NCBI GenBank assembly: GCA_032068765.1
Contig: DAMBHY010000028.1
Coordinates: 1 to 10,808 of the forward strand
Length of the DNA stretch: 10,808 nucleotides
Reading direction: 5' to 3'
DNA from: DAMBHY01 sp032068765
GTDB taxonomy: Bacteria > Bacteroidota > Bacteroidia > Bacteroidales > Dysgonomonadaceae
Of this stretch, positions 1 to 7,042 are shown in pieces. Numbering within the stretch: position 1 is the first letter of the stretch; every line of letters begins with the position of its first letter. The notes below the pieces were generated by a model. The model was not told where the DNA came from. It saw nothing but the letters and a program-made list of their open reading frames with translations, and searched no databases. The translations under genes were made by a program, and so were the position numbers.

Positions 1-63
1 AGCCACGCCCAAACTTAAAAAACAATCACTCAAATAATCCTCCTGAAAAATCAATAAAAAAAA

Positions 64-95
64 CCGCCTCATCTAAAATGAGACGGCTTCGTTTT
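64..95. terminator. Terminator-like hairpin, probably bidirectional
   Basis: The arms CCGCCTCAT (64-72) and ATGAGACGG (78-86) pair over nine positions with one C/A mismatch around a five-base loop. On the minus strand the stem is followed by a run of eight T (the A-run at 56-63). On the plus strand it is followed by the weaker CTTCGTTTT. It probably closes a plus-strand gene lying left of the window and separates it from the gene cassette that follows. An ATG at 78 lies inside the right arm and is not a credible start codon. Confidence 0.6.
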
Positions 96-142
96 ACAAA
101 AATACTTTTTAGAATAAAAAAATCACTCATTACTCATTACTT

Positions 143-1300
143 ATGGACTATGCAACAAAAAACCATTTCGGGAAAAATAATCATTCCCAAAGAGCAAAAA
201 CAAAGAGAACTGCACCGACAGTTGGGCGAATTCGCAGAGTGGATGAAACGCCCGAAAGATACGAGCGAAATACGGAAAGACAAACGGAAATCCGTGCCTA
301 TGAGCCAAGTTCCAATGATTTTCTGAAATGCCGTTTTTTGCCGAAATTAAAGGAAAATTATTGGCAGGAACAAACCCAAGAAAAATCCAAAAAAACGGAA
401 AAAGATTTTTACAAATCGCTTTCCCGATTGGCGGAATATTACGGTATAAATCCGATGAATACAACAAATTTTGAATTTCCTTATAATATCGCTTTGGCGT
501 TGAATGATGTGCAAAACCAACTGAAAAACAAGGTGGAAAATTGGCAGGAAATCCGATTAATACAGGACGAAAATTCGACCTATTTCACGAGTGAAGAACG
601 CTACAATACAGGGCAAACTTTGTATTATATTCCGATACTTCCGTTGTTTCGATTGAGCAAAAATCCGAAACGGAAAAAAGTTGTAGAACTCTTGAAATCA
701 GTTTGTTGCTATCTTTTTCACGTTACGGAAATTCCGTATTACCGAGAGCAAAGCAGTTATCTTTTGTGGATGTATGAAATACTTACGGATTGGATAATTT
801 CCGATGAAGAAAACGAAGATACAGCCAAATATTTGCAGGAAATGAAACAGGCGGAACAAATTGGCGATTTTATGGAAAAGAAAATCTACAATCCGCAGAA
901 TTTAAGTCGATTTAAAGAGCGTTTGAAAGGATTTAAAGCGAAAGATAATTTCGAGAACGATTGCTTTATGTTGGCATCAAAAATATTTTTGCTTTACTGC
1001 CAATTCCCGAATACAACGATTTACAGAAATTCCCGACTAAACGCTGAAACAAACGAGTACGAAAGAGATACGGTGCTTTCGATGGACAAATATATTTCAT
1101 TTTGTGCCGAAACAAAAGGAATATTATCTGATATGCTTTTTGAAACCATAAATGCAGAATTAAACGAATGTGTCATTATGGAAGAGCCGATTATCATTAA
1201 GAAATTTGACGGAAGTAGTATCACAAACAACAATCTGGATTTTGAAAACCGACTTTTCCCTTTGATTGAAGAACTGATTTATATTCTGAATAATTTTTAA
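143..1300 (+). CDS. Conserved hypothetical protein of a PRTRC cassette (position before protein B)
   Basis: This long open frame (up to 385 aa) lies 29 bases before a PRTRC protein B gene and reads in the same direction. I do not recognise a catalytic motif. The body is hydrophilic and helical, with recognisable folded-protein character from about residue 50 onward (FLPKLKENYWQEQ) and aromatic-rich stretches near residues 165-220. No signal peptide or membrane segment is visible. PRTRC cassettes of Bacteroidota usually carry a protein of about this length before B, possibly the counterpart of protein F, but I assign this from position only. The start is uncertain. The ATG at 143 has no clear ribosome binding site, residues 1-45 look unlike the rest, and the next in-frame options are GTG at 239 or an ATG about 100 codons in. 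Another frame looks coding over 150-240, so an indel near 240 may have separated the true N-terminus from the body. Confidence 0.75.
   Translation: MDYATKNHFGKNNHSQRAKTKRTAPTVGRIRRVDETPERYERNTERQTEIRAYEPSSNDFLKCRFLPKLKENYWQEQTQEKSKKTEKDFYKSLSRLAEYYGINPMNTTNFEFPYNIALALNDVQNQLKNKVENWQEIRLIQDENSTYFTSEERYNTGQTLYYIPILPLFRLSKNPKRKKVVELLKSVCCYLFHVTEIPYYREQSSYLLWMYEILTDWIISDEENEDTAKYLQEMKQAEQIGDFMEKKIYNPQNLSRFKERLKGFKAKDNFENDCFMLASKIFLLYCQFPNTTIYRNSRLNAETNEYERDTVLSMDKYISFCAETKGILSDMLFETINAELNECVIMEEPIIIKKFDGSSITNNNLDFENRLFPLIEELIYILNNF
150..326 (+). CDS. Possible small ORF, or displaced N-terminus of the following protein
   Basis: This frame starts at ATG 150 and encodes 58 residues beginning MQQKTISGKIIIPKEQKQ. 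It overlaps the first part of the 143-1300 frame in a different register. Its residues up to about position 32 (LGEFAEWMKRP) look more protein-like than the overlapping frame, whereas the last 20 or so look less so. Two readings are possible. It may be a genuine small gene overlapping its neighbour, or the original N-terminus of the large protein, cut off by a one-base indel near 240. I see no known domain and no clear Shine-Dalgarno sequence. Existence as a separate gene is doubtful. Confidence 0.3.
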   Translation: MQQKTISGKIIIPKEQKQRELHRQLGEFAEWMKRPKDTSEIRKDKRKSVPMSQVPMIF

Positions 1301-1329
1301 AAGCATTAAACAAAACAAATACAATAAAA

Positions 1330-2052
1330 ATGGAAGATATAACCCAAAATTTCGGAACGCTTTATTGTCCGACATCGGCACTCGTTTTTTATCAAACCGA
1401 TGAACGAAACAAAAATACTTATGTGGAGCATTTCGATATGGACAAAAACGGAAGCCCGATGAACGCACATCCTTTGACAGAGCGGGAAAGCAAAGCATTG
1501 GCAAAAGCATTGAGCGTGAATTTGAAAAAAGAGAAAAGTCAGGAATTTTTGAAACCGAAAGGCATTTTGCCGACCAACATTTTGCACATCAATTCGGGAG
1601 AAAATGCTTTGGTTTTATGGTTCACGAAAGCAGGAAAACGGCCATTGTTTTTTAGCGAAAATTTGGAAATTCCGAACGGAACGGCAGAAATTCCTGCAAT
1701 GATTTGGAGGGCTACGAAACGAAATTTAAGCGTTTTCGCTCTTGCCCAAAACCGCAGACCGACAGAGAATACACCGCTTTTTTACGCTCCGTTTTTCAAT
1801 GTTTACGAAAGTGGAAATGTATGTATGGGAACGGTAAATGTGAGCATTAAAAACTCCGTTTCATTGGAAGAATTTACGGAAAATTGGGAGCATTATTTTT
1901 TCAATTCCTATTTTAGTCATTTGATGAACAAGCACAATCCAATCAACGGAAATTGCGTAAATCTTTGGAAAAAACTCATCAAAACAGGCGAAATTTTTCC
2001 GAAAGAAACATTAAAAAAAACCAACAAAACTTTAAAATCGTTATTGAAATGA
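1330..2052 (+). CDS. PRTRC system protein B
   Basis: The protein has 240 residues and resembles PRTRC system protein B, a component of ParB-related, ThiF-related cassettes found on plasmids and integrative elements. Its biochemical role is unknown. Features consistent with the family are the early segment YCPTSALVFY (about residues 13-22), the central NGTAEIPAMIWRATKRNL, the cluster APFFNVYESGNVCMGTV (about 158-174), and the late FFNSYFSHLMN. There is no signal peptide or membrane segment. Its stop codon overlaps the start of the ThiF-like gene (ATGA at 2049-2052), the usual arrangement for this pair and a sign of translational coupling. The ATG at 1330 follows a short A-rich spacer, normal for Bacteroidota, which rely little on Shine-Dalgarno pairing. 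Recognition is by family memory and by the neighbouring ThiF gene, not by a search. Confidence 0.82.
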   Translation: MEDITQNFGTLYCPTSALVFYQTDERNKNTYVEHFDMDKNGSPMNAHPLTERESKALAKALSVNLKKEKSQEFLKPKGILPTNILHINSGENALVLWFTKAGKRPLFFSENLEIPNGTAEIPAMIWRATKRNLSVFALAQNRRPTENTPLFYAPFFNVYESGNVCMGTVNVSIKNSVSLEEFTENWEHYFFNSYFSHLMNKHNPINGNCVNLWKKLIKTGEIFPKETLKKTNKTLKSLLK

Positions 2053-2882
2053 ATACAGAAAATGAAATTTTAACCACGAACGAAACGGCAAAAACAAAGA
2101 TACATTTTACAGAAAATTTTTTGCTCAATCCGACCAATCCAATTACGGTAAATTTAATCGGAGCAGGAGGAACGGGTTCGCAAATGCTTATGACGTTGGC
2201 GAGAATGAGCCACGCTTTGACGGAACTCAATCACGCAGGATTTTCCGTGAGATTGTGGGACGATGACGAAATTACGAGAGCCAATTTGGGCAGACAATTG
2301 TTTGCGGAAAGCGAACTCGGTTTAAAAAAATCAGTCGCTTTAATCAACCGAACCAACCGATTTTTCGGGACAAATTGGAAAGCCGAAACCGTAAAATTTG
2401 AAAGAAATCATCTGAAAAAACTGCCCCAAAATGCGAGTGCCAACATTTTTATTTCTTGTGTGGACAGCGTAAAATCCCGTTTTGAAATTGCCGAAATTTT
2501 GAAAAGTTTGAGTAATTCCTATTATTATTCCGCCCGACCGCGTTATTGGGCAGACTTTGGGAACAGCCAATTTTCGGGGCAGGTTTTACTTTCCACCATT
2601 GGAGCGGTTCGGCAACCCGATTCCTAAAAATACGAAACAGTGGAAAATCTGCCTTTCGTAACCGAAGAATTTGGGGAACTTTTAAAACAATCCGAAACTT
2701 ATGATGATACACCGAGTTGCAGTTTGGCGGAAGCATTGGAAAAACAGGATTTGTTTATTAATTCGGTTTTGGCACAAATGGGAAGTTCGCTTTTGTGGAA
2801 CTTATTCCGCAACGGAATGACTGAAAACAGAGGGTTTTTTCTGAACTTGAAAAGTTTTCAATCGAAACCGATAAAATTATAA
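2049..2882 (+). pseudogene. PRTRC system ThiF family protein, interrupted by an in-frame TAA
   Basis: The frame encodes an E1/ThiF-type nucleotide-binding protein. It has the adenylation-type glycine loop LIGAGGTGSQ (residues 36-45), an acidic strand end LWDDDEIT followed by NLGRQ (79-83), a conserved-type lysine segment GLKKSVAL, and ISCVDSVKSRF (135-144). Codon 193 (2625-2627) is TAA. The same frame then runs on without interruption for 84 residues, including PSCSLAEALEKQDLFIN and RGFFLNLK, which is the expected C-terminus of PRTRC ThiF proteins. The total of 277 codons fits the family length. A single base change such as GAA to TAA explains the break. The truncated 192-residue product would lack the C-terminal domain and its cysteine. 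A second product could in principle start at GTG 2640. The gene overlaps the end of protein B by four bases. The break is most likely a real nonsense mutation, but a sequencing error or readthrough cannot be excluded. Confidence 0.85.
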
Positions 2883-2925
2883 TTTTTGTCGCCCGATGAA
2901 AATTCGGGTGGGAAAAATACATTTT

Positions 2926-3036
2926 CTCCCTTCGGTCGGAAACGTATTTTTGCGGGAAATCGGAGCAAACACATTTCTAAAACATTGTCGGGTTTGGACT
3001 TTTGAAATGTTTTGGAAAAGAGGTTGTGGGTGGTTT
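2926..3036. repeat. Non-coding direct repeat, copy 1 (111 bp)
   Basis: This stretch matches 3811-3921 without gaps, with 9 mismatches counted by eye (about 92% identity). It ends at the stop codon of the minus-strand gene to its right, so it is that gene's 3' flank, and it lies between the convergent ThiF and sigma-like genes. Internal complementary segments are ACATTTC/GAAATGT and AAAACATT/AATGTTTT, which overlap and would compete. Both pairs are intact in both copies. Copy 1 also extends leftward into a hairpin (2913-2951) with arms AAAAATAC and GTATTTTT. Confidence 0.85.
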
Positions 3037-3665
3037 TATTTTTGATATTTACTTTTGAACTCATAAAAGTTTCCTTCAAAATAGTTTTCAAGATTTTCAA
3101 ATTCTATAAAGCGGATTAAATCTTTTATACAATTCCCCTTAAAACCTCTAAATTTAGGATACATATCCAAAGGGTTTTCTAATAAATCATTAAATGTGTA
3201 TATCTCCAGCGAAACGAGCATATTCCACAATCTTTTGCTGAAAGGGAAATGGCTGTCAATCAATTTTCTTTCTGAATTAAAATTTTCTTTTCCCGAGTTT
3301 TCTTTTGTCATTTTTTTATATTCGGACAGGTATTCTTGGTAAAGTTGGTTTTTCTTTTCTTTTAAAGCATTAATTTCTGTAACGAGTTCCGAAACTGATT
3401 TTATTTTGAAGAATATTCTTTTATAAGTTTGCCTAACCGCCTCTTTTGTAACGCCATATTCGGCAGAAACAGTCTGGAATGATTGTTTTTCAATTAAAAG
3501 TTTTGATATAATATCGTACTCTTTTTCATCGAGAATATTTTTGGACATTTCGAGATAAAACTGATTGGTCATATCAATTATTTTTTTATCCAAAATGGTA
3601 CAATTTGTATTGTTGTCGTTGCTGAAAACAGTTTTGTCGGAATTATTTTTGACTTTGGCACTCAT
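3036..3665 (-). CDS. Sigma-70 region 4-like HTH protein with RNA polymerase alpha-CTD-like domain (copy A)
   Basis: The protein has 209 residues. Residues about 45-88 (LDEKEYDIISKLLIEK, then YGVTKEAVRQTYKRIFFKI) have the layout of a sigma-70 region 4 helix-turn-helix, including the VT+EAVRQ recognition helix. Residues about 91-125 are charged and probably coiled coil. Residues about 139-187 (FPFSKRLWNMLVSLEIYTFN, then GFKGNCIKDLIRFIE) match the helix-hairpin-helix pattern of the RNA polymerase alpha C-terminal domain. A role in transcription, as a DNA-binding or polymerase-associated regulator, is inferred. No sigma region 2 is present, so it is not a complete sigma factor. ATG 3665 is preceded by a strong Bacteroidetes promoter match and a leader of about 50 bases. 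The gene is a diverged paralogue of the one at 3920-4477, and both end at a copy of the same 111-base repeat. Confidence 0.85.
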   Translation of the reverse strand: MSAKVKNNSDKTVFSNDNNTNCTILDKKIIDMTNQFYLEMSKNILDEKEYDIISKLLIEKQSFQTVSAEYGVTKEAVRQTYKRIFFKIKSVSELVTEINALKEKKNQLYQEYLSEYKKMTKENSGKENFNSERKLIDSHFPFSKRLWNMLVSLEIYTFNDLLENPLDMYPKFRGFKGNCIKDLIRFIEFENLENYFEGNFYEFKSKYQK

Positions 3666-3721
3666 ACTTTCGATATTTATTCTATCCGAAATATTTTAGG
3701 AATTGAATATTAATTTCTTGA

Positions 3722-3752
3722 CAAACATACGGTGGATAAAGTCATAAACAAA
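3722..3752 (-). promoter_or_regulatory. Bacteroidetes-type promoter (-33 TTTG, -7 TAnnTTTG) for copy A
   Basis: On the minus strand TTTG (3752-3749) is followed by exactly 19 bases and then TATGTTTG (3729-3722), a full match to the Bacteroidetes housekeeping promoter pattern TTTG-N19-TAnnTTTG. Transcription would start near 3715, giving a leader of about 50 bases before ATG 3665. Orientation and distance both fit. No transcript data are available. Confidence 0.7.
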
Positions 3753-3810
3753 ACAAAGGGTTTATACATTTATAAATATATCATCTAAATTCACAAATAA
3801 AATACAATTC

Positions 3811-3921
3811 CTCCCTATGGTCAGAAACGTATTTTTGCGGAAAATCGGAGCAACCACATTTCTAAAACATTGCCGGGTTTGGGCTTTTGAAATGTTTTTG
3901 AAAAGAGGTTGCGGGTGGTTT
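3811..3921. repeat. Non-coding direct repeat, copy 2 (111 bp)
   Basis: This is the second copy of the repeat at 2926-3036, offset by 885 bases. It lies directly after the stop codon of the second sigma-like gene and upstream of the promoter of the first. The leftward extension is weaker than in copy 1 (AAATACAATTC in place of AAATACATTTT), so the AT-rich outer hairpin seen in copy 1 is disturbed here. The inner complementary segments are unchanged. Confidence 0.85.
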
Positions 3922-4477
3922 ATCTGTCTTTTTCGGACAGGTATTTGTTTTTAAACTCACACAATCCATCAAATTTTTCTTGAATATTTTCAAATTCGAT
4001 AAAACGAATAAATTCTGTTATACATTTGATTTTAAAACCTTTAAACTTTGGGTAATCGTGAATGTGTATAGCAATAAGATCACCGAATGTTTTACATCCA
4101 TTTCTGTTCAATACATTATGAAGCCGAATGCTGAATGGAAAGGAACTTTCTGAAATTTTTTTATTGAGAAAAGCATCATCAATTTTTTTATTTTTTTTCT
4201 GCTTCTCCATTTCTTTTAAAAGTCCGGACAAATATTTAACCTTAGTATAAACTTTTTTGTATATCTGCTTTATTTTTTCATCTCCAACATTATAATTTTT
4301 CGACAGCATTCGTATGGAATATTTTTCCAAAAGTAATTTTTCTAAAATTTCATATTCCTTTTCTGTAAGTACATTTTTTGAGATTTCGAGATAAAACTGA
4401 TTAGTTGAATCAATTATTTCTCCTCCCCAAAAAGGAGGACTTTCAGTAGTAGTGATTTGAGGTGTTTTCCTTTTCAT
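3920..4477 (-). CDS. Sigma-70 region 4-like HTH protein with RNA polymerase alpha-CTD-like domain (copy B)
   Basis: The protein has 185 residues from ATG 4477. A TTG at 4486 would add three residues but is less likely. The order is the same as in copy A: a shared block ending TNQFYLEISKN (about residues 25-35), a sigma region 4-like helix-turn-helix (about 36-80), a lysine-rich probable coiled coil (82-108), and an alpha-CTD-like helix-hairpin-helix with FPFSIRLHNVLNRNGCKTF and YPKFKGFKIKCI (about 113-165). Both copies keep IRFIEFEN near the end. The recognition helix differs from copy A (NVGDEKIKQIYKK), suggesting a different DNA or partner specificity. The upstream region shows no convincing TTTG/TAnnTTTG pair. 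A transcription-related role is inferred from domain layout only. Confidence 0.82.
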   Translation of the reverse strand: MKRKTPQITTTESPPFWGGEIIDSTNQFYLEISKNVLTEKEYEILEKLLLEKYSIRMLSKNYNVGDEKIKQIYKKVYTKVKYLSGLLKEMEKQKKNKKIDDAFLNKKISESSFPFSIRLHNVLNRNGCKTFGDLIAIHIHDYPKFKGFKIKCITEFIRFIEFENIQEKFDGLCEFKNKYLSEKDR

Positions 4478-4486
4478 TATAATCAA

Positions 4487-5096
4487 ATCCGTTCATATAT
4501 ATTAGCATCGTACAATTTTTCAGCCAATAATTCTGCATTTTCTGATATGTAAAAGGACAATGAGATTATGTAATTTCAGAGAATCAAAGGAAATATGTAT
4601 TATACAGGAAGCGTAATCACCAGTATTTCTGCAATATAGGAAATAATAAATAATTTTAAGAAATTGCTTTGCAGAACTTTTCCCAATAATATTCTTATAA
4701 CTTAAACACATCAGAATTAAAAACATTCAATCCCAAAATGCATAGTTATTTTATCAATATTAAAACAGGGGCAGGGATTTACACTCTCATTTACTGACGG
4801 TGGTTCTGGTGACCTTATAGCATAAACAAGAGATACCATACCTCCGAGAGATATGGTACCGACTTATTTATTCTGTGCTATAAGATGAAATTTACCAGAT
4901 TTCCGTACAACAGAATAAAAGCGATACTTCTTTTATTTTTGTTTTATAAAAAATTCTAGCAACAAAGGTATTGAAAAATTAAATACCTACGATTGAATAT
5001 GAAAAATAAGTAATCATCTTAAATACAATAAGTTAAAAATAAAAATTAAGAATACTGGATTCTGGTGGTTTCTCATCAATATATAAAGTGAAGTTT
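4487..5096. other. Gene-poor stretch with palindrome and possible gene debris
   Basis: I find no convincing intact gene in these 610 bases. On the minus strand one frame ending at TGA 4485-4483 reads ISENAELLAEKLYDANIYER just before its stop, and further upstream a hydrophobic segment (SNFLKLFIISYIAEILVITL), but stops TAA and TGA interrupt it. This may be the remains of a gene. A 68-residue frame at 4520-4726 is open but has no recognisable character. A nested palindrome lies at 4814-4884. A minus-strand TACCTTTG at 4970-4963 matches the -7 element of Bacteroidetes promoters but has no TTTG at the right distance. The stretch separates the PRTRC/sigma-like part from the regulator and peptide part, so an element boundary could lie here. 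Confidence 0.4.
4814..4884. repeat. Nested 71-base palindrome (structured RNA or mobile palindromic repeat)
   Basis: The outer arms CTTATAGCA (4814-4822) and TGCTATAAG (4876-4884) are perfectly complementary. Inside, TAAA (4823-4826) can pair with TTTA (4867-4870). A central hairpin has arms TACCATA (4834-4840) and TATGGTA (4852-4858), continued past one C/A mismatch by CTC/GAG around the loop CGA. No T-run follows on either strand, so a simple terminator is unlikely. It could be a small structured RNA, a regulator binding site, or a copy of a dispersed palindromic element. Confidence 0.6.
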
Positions 5097-6812
5097 CTAA
5101 ACACCTGTTGTTTTATCTAATTTTTTCAAAAAATAAGTTGGCGAAATATTGTACATTTCTTTAAAATTTCTTGAAAAGCTTTGGGCTGTACCAAAGCCAA
5201 TTTTCTTTGCAATATCACAAATAGGTAAATTCCTTGTGGCAGGATGTATTTTCCATTCATTAACAATATATTTTAATCTGAGGGTATTTACGTAAGAGTT
5301 AAAATGGTCATTTTTATAATGATTGACAATTTTTGATAAATAAGATTTATTGGTACAGCATTCTATTGACATATTCCGTAGTGAAACATCTTGTTTTAAA
5401 TACTCGCAGTCTGCTTCAAAATTATCAAGATATGTCAAAATATTTTCAATAACCAAAGGATTCATTTCTGAAAGTTCTTTGTCCATTGACATTATTTTGG
5501 TAATTGCAACACTATTTTGTATATCAGAATTTTCGGAATTTTCAGTCTTCGTATCATTTACGGGAGTTGTGGCATACATCTGAGCATAAAGCTTTTTATA
5601 GAATTTTTGTCTGTGATAATACCGATATGCCAACCAAGAAATAGACACAACAATCAAAACCGATAGGATTATTACTATTATCCGAATTCTTTTCTCAGTT
5701 TGTAAATCTTTTTCCAGTTTAATTTTTGCCTCATTCAATTTTTTAGTATCATAAACTTTTGTCAGAGCGGGATACAATTCCTGATAATCTTTTTCATAAA
5801 GTTTATCCAGTGCCCTAAGGTGGTTTATATATTCCAATTGTTTGGCTGAATTGTCTTTGTCTTTGTAATAATCTACAAGCCGCTCAATAGCTGGTCTAAA
5901 TTGAGGATCTAATTTTTTGTTTGTAACATATTCATTGTCAATCTTCAATAAATATTTTAATGCTTCATCTTTATTTCCTTTTTCCCAATAACTCATTCCA
6001 ATGTAATATACATCGGTCAAATGTTTCCAATTATCATCGTAAAGCCTCAATGCTTCAGTAAGTTTTTCAATTGCATAATCATATTTTTTCTGAAAAAAAG
6101 CGTCGGTTCCTTCAAGAGACAAAAAATAACATAGATAATCGTGATACTTGTTTTCATTGATGAAATTTATTCCCTCACTAATTAAGTTTTCATTGTCTTT
6201 AAATTTGCCTAAGTGACTGTTTGTATCAATATAAGCTATTAGAGAATAAAGGTAATATAAAGAGTAATCCGTATCTCCAATCTTTGGATGATTTTCCCGA
6301 TAAAAAGAAACAACACCTTTTAAAATGTTATTAGCATCCTTATATTGCTTTAGATAAATTTTAGTCTGTGCTATAAGGTATTCTGCATTGTTGACTAAAT
6401 ACAAATTCTTTTTCTTTTTGATATACTCATATCCGGTCATATAATTATCCAGAGCAGCAGTATATTTTTCTTCATTCATTAAGATTGAGCCTTTTGCCAG
6501 ATAACAATCACCAATTATATCGGTATCATTCTGCTTAAATGCCGTTATTAATAAACTGTCCCCATACTTCAATTGCAAAGCCCCTCTTGTATATGTACTT
6601 GCTAATGAATAAGCACGATGAAGTTTTTTTATATCATTTTCCTCTTTGGATTTGATAATCATTTTTCTAATATATTGGAGCTGTTCCGAGGGCTTTTCTT
6701 TCAGATTTTCGACTTTGCTTTCCAAAAAGGCATAAGAATATGGTAAATTTTGTTTCCCTGAAGATATAAAAACACTTAAAAAACATACTAAAAACAGTAG
6801 AAAACGTCTCAT
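5097..6812 (-). CDS. TPR-containing, membrane-anchored AraC-family transcriptional regulator
   Basis: The protein has 571 residues and a layout common in Flavobacteriia. An N-terminal signal sequence (about 1-20, MRRFLLFLVCFLSVF) precedes a helical region of TPR-like repeats (about 45-345; for example YLAKGSILMNEEKYTAALDN and YYIGMSYWEKGNKDEALKYL). A charged coiled coil (about 355-375) leads into one membrane helix (about 377-398, IRIIVIILSVLIVVSISWLA). A cytoplasmic linker follows, then an AraC-type double helix-turn-helix (about 470-565). The second helix-turn-helix keeps the family signature IAKKIGFGTAQSFSRNFKE, then ISPTYF. The TPR part probably senses a periplasmic ligand or protein and the AraC part binds DNA. 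It diverges from a small lipoprotein gene with about 230 bases between them. A minus-strand TAAATTTG at 6839-6832 fits the -7 consensus just before its start, but no -33 element fits. Its targets are unknown; the neighbouring lipoprotein and peptide genes are candidates. Confidence 0.93.
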   Translation of the reverse strand: MRRFLLFLVCFLSVFISSGKQNLPYSYAFLESKVENLKEKPSEQLQYIRKMIIKSKEENDIKKLHRAYSLASTYTRGALQLKYGDSLLITAFKQNDTDIIGDCYLAKGSILMNEEKYTAALDNYMTGYEYIKKKKNLYLVNNAEYLIAQTKIYLKQYKDANNILKGVVSFYRENHPKIGDTDYSLYYLYSLIAYIDTNSHLGKFKDNENLISEGINFINENKYHDYLCYFLSLEGTDAFFQKKYDYAIEKLTEALRLYDDNWKHLTDVYYIGMSYWEKGNKDEALKYLLKIDNEYVTNKKLDPQFRPAIERLVDYYKDKDNSAKQLEYINHLRALDKLYEKDYQELYPALTKVYDTKKLNEAKIKLEKDLQTEKRIRIIVIILSVLIVVSISWLAYRYYHRQKFYKKLYAQMYATTPVNDTKTENSENSDIQNSVAITKIMSMDKELSEMNPLVIENILTYLDNFEADCEYLKQDVSLRNMSIECCTNKSYLSKIVNHYKNDHFNSYVNTLRLKYIVNEWKIHPATRNLPICDIAKKIGFGTAQSFSRNFKEMYNISPTYFLKKLDKTTGV

Positions 6813-7042
6813 ATATACCTAAATATAGAATCAAATTTAACTAAATTTTATCATTTTCAGGATATGTCTGATTAACATCCTGTTAAATTTTCAAATTTAT
6901 CTTTTAATCAAATATTTATATGTTTTAATCGATGTGATTTATCTTTTGATGGTTTTAATTTACCTTTTTGAAAGATGTTGATAATCAGCAATTTGCGTTG
7001 TATTATAATTGTGATTTAGATTTATCGCAAAATAATTTTGAT

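Noticed and set aside
78..149. ATG 78 as the start of a small plus-strand gene
   Set aside because: The ATG is inside the right arm of the terminator hairpin.
4421..4439. TCCTCC/GGAGGA hairpin near the start of copy B
   Set aside because: Six-base stem inside coding sequence, not preserved in copy A. It is explained by Pro-Pro and Gly-Gly codons.
4717..4839. A 40-residue minus-strand ORF (MVSLVYAIRSPEPPSV start) as a gene
   Set aside because: Its ATG lies inside the central hairpin of the palindrome, with GGAGG only one base away. The same frame has a stop just upstream, and I cannot place it in a family. It is mentioned only in the palindrome finding.
7033..7040. TAATTTTG as a -7 promoter element for the small lipoprotein
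   Set aside because: It matches TAnnTTTG but lies 3 bases before ATG 7043, so transcription would begin inside the gene. No TTTG stands at the right distance.
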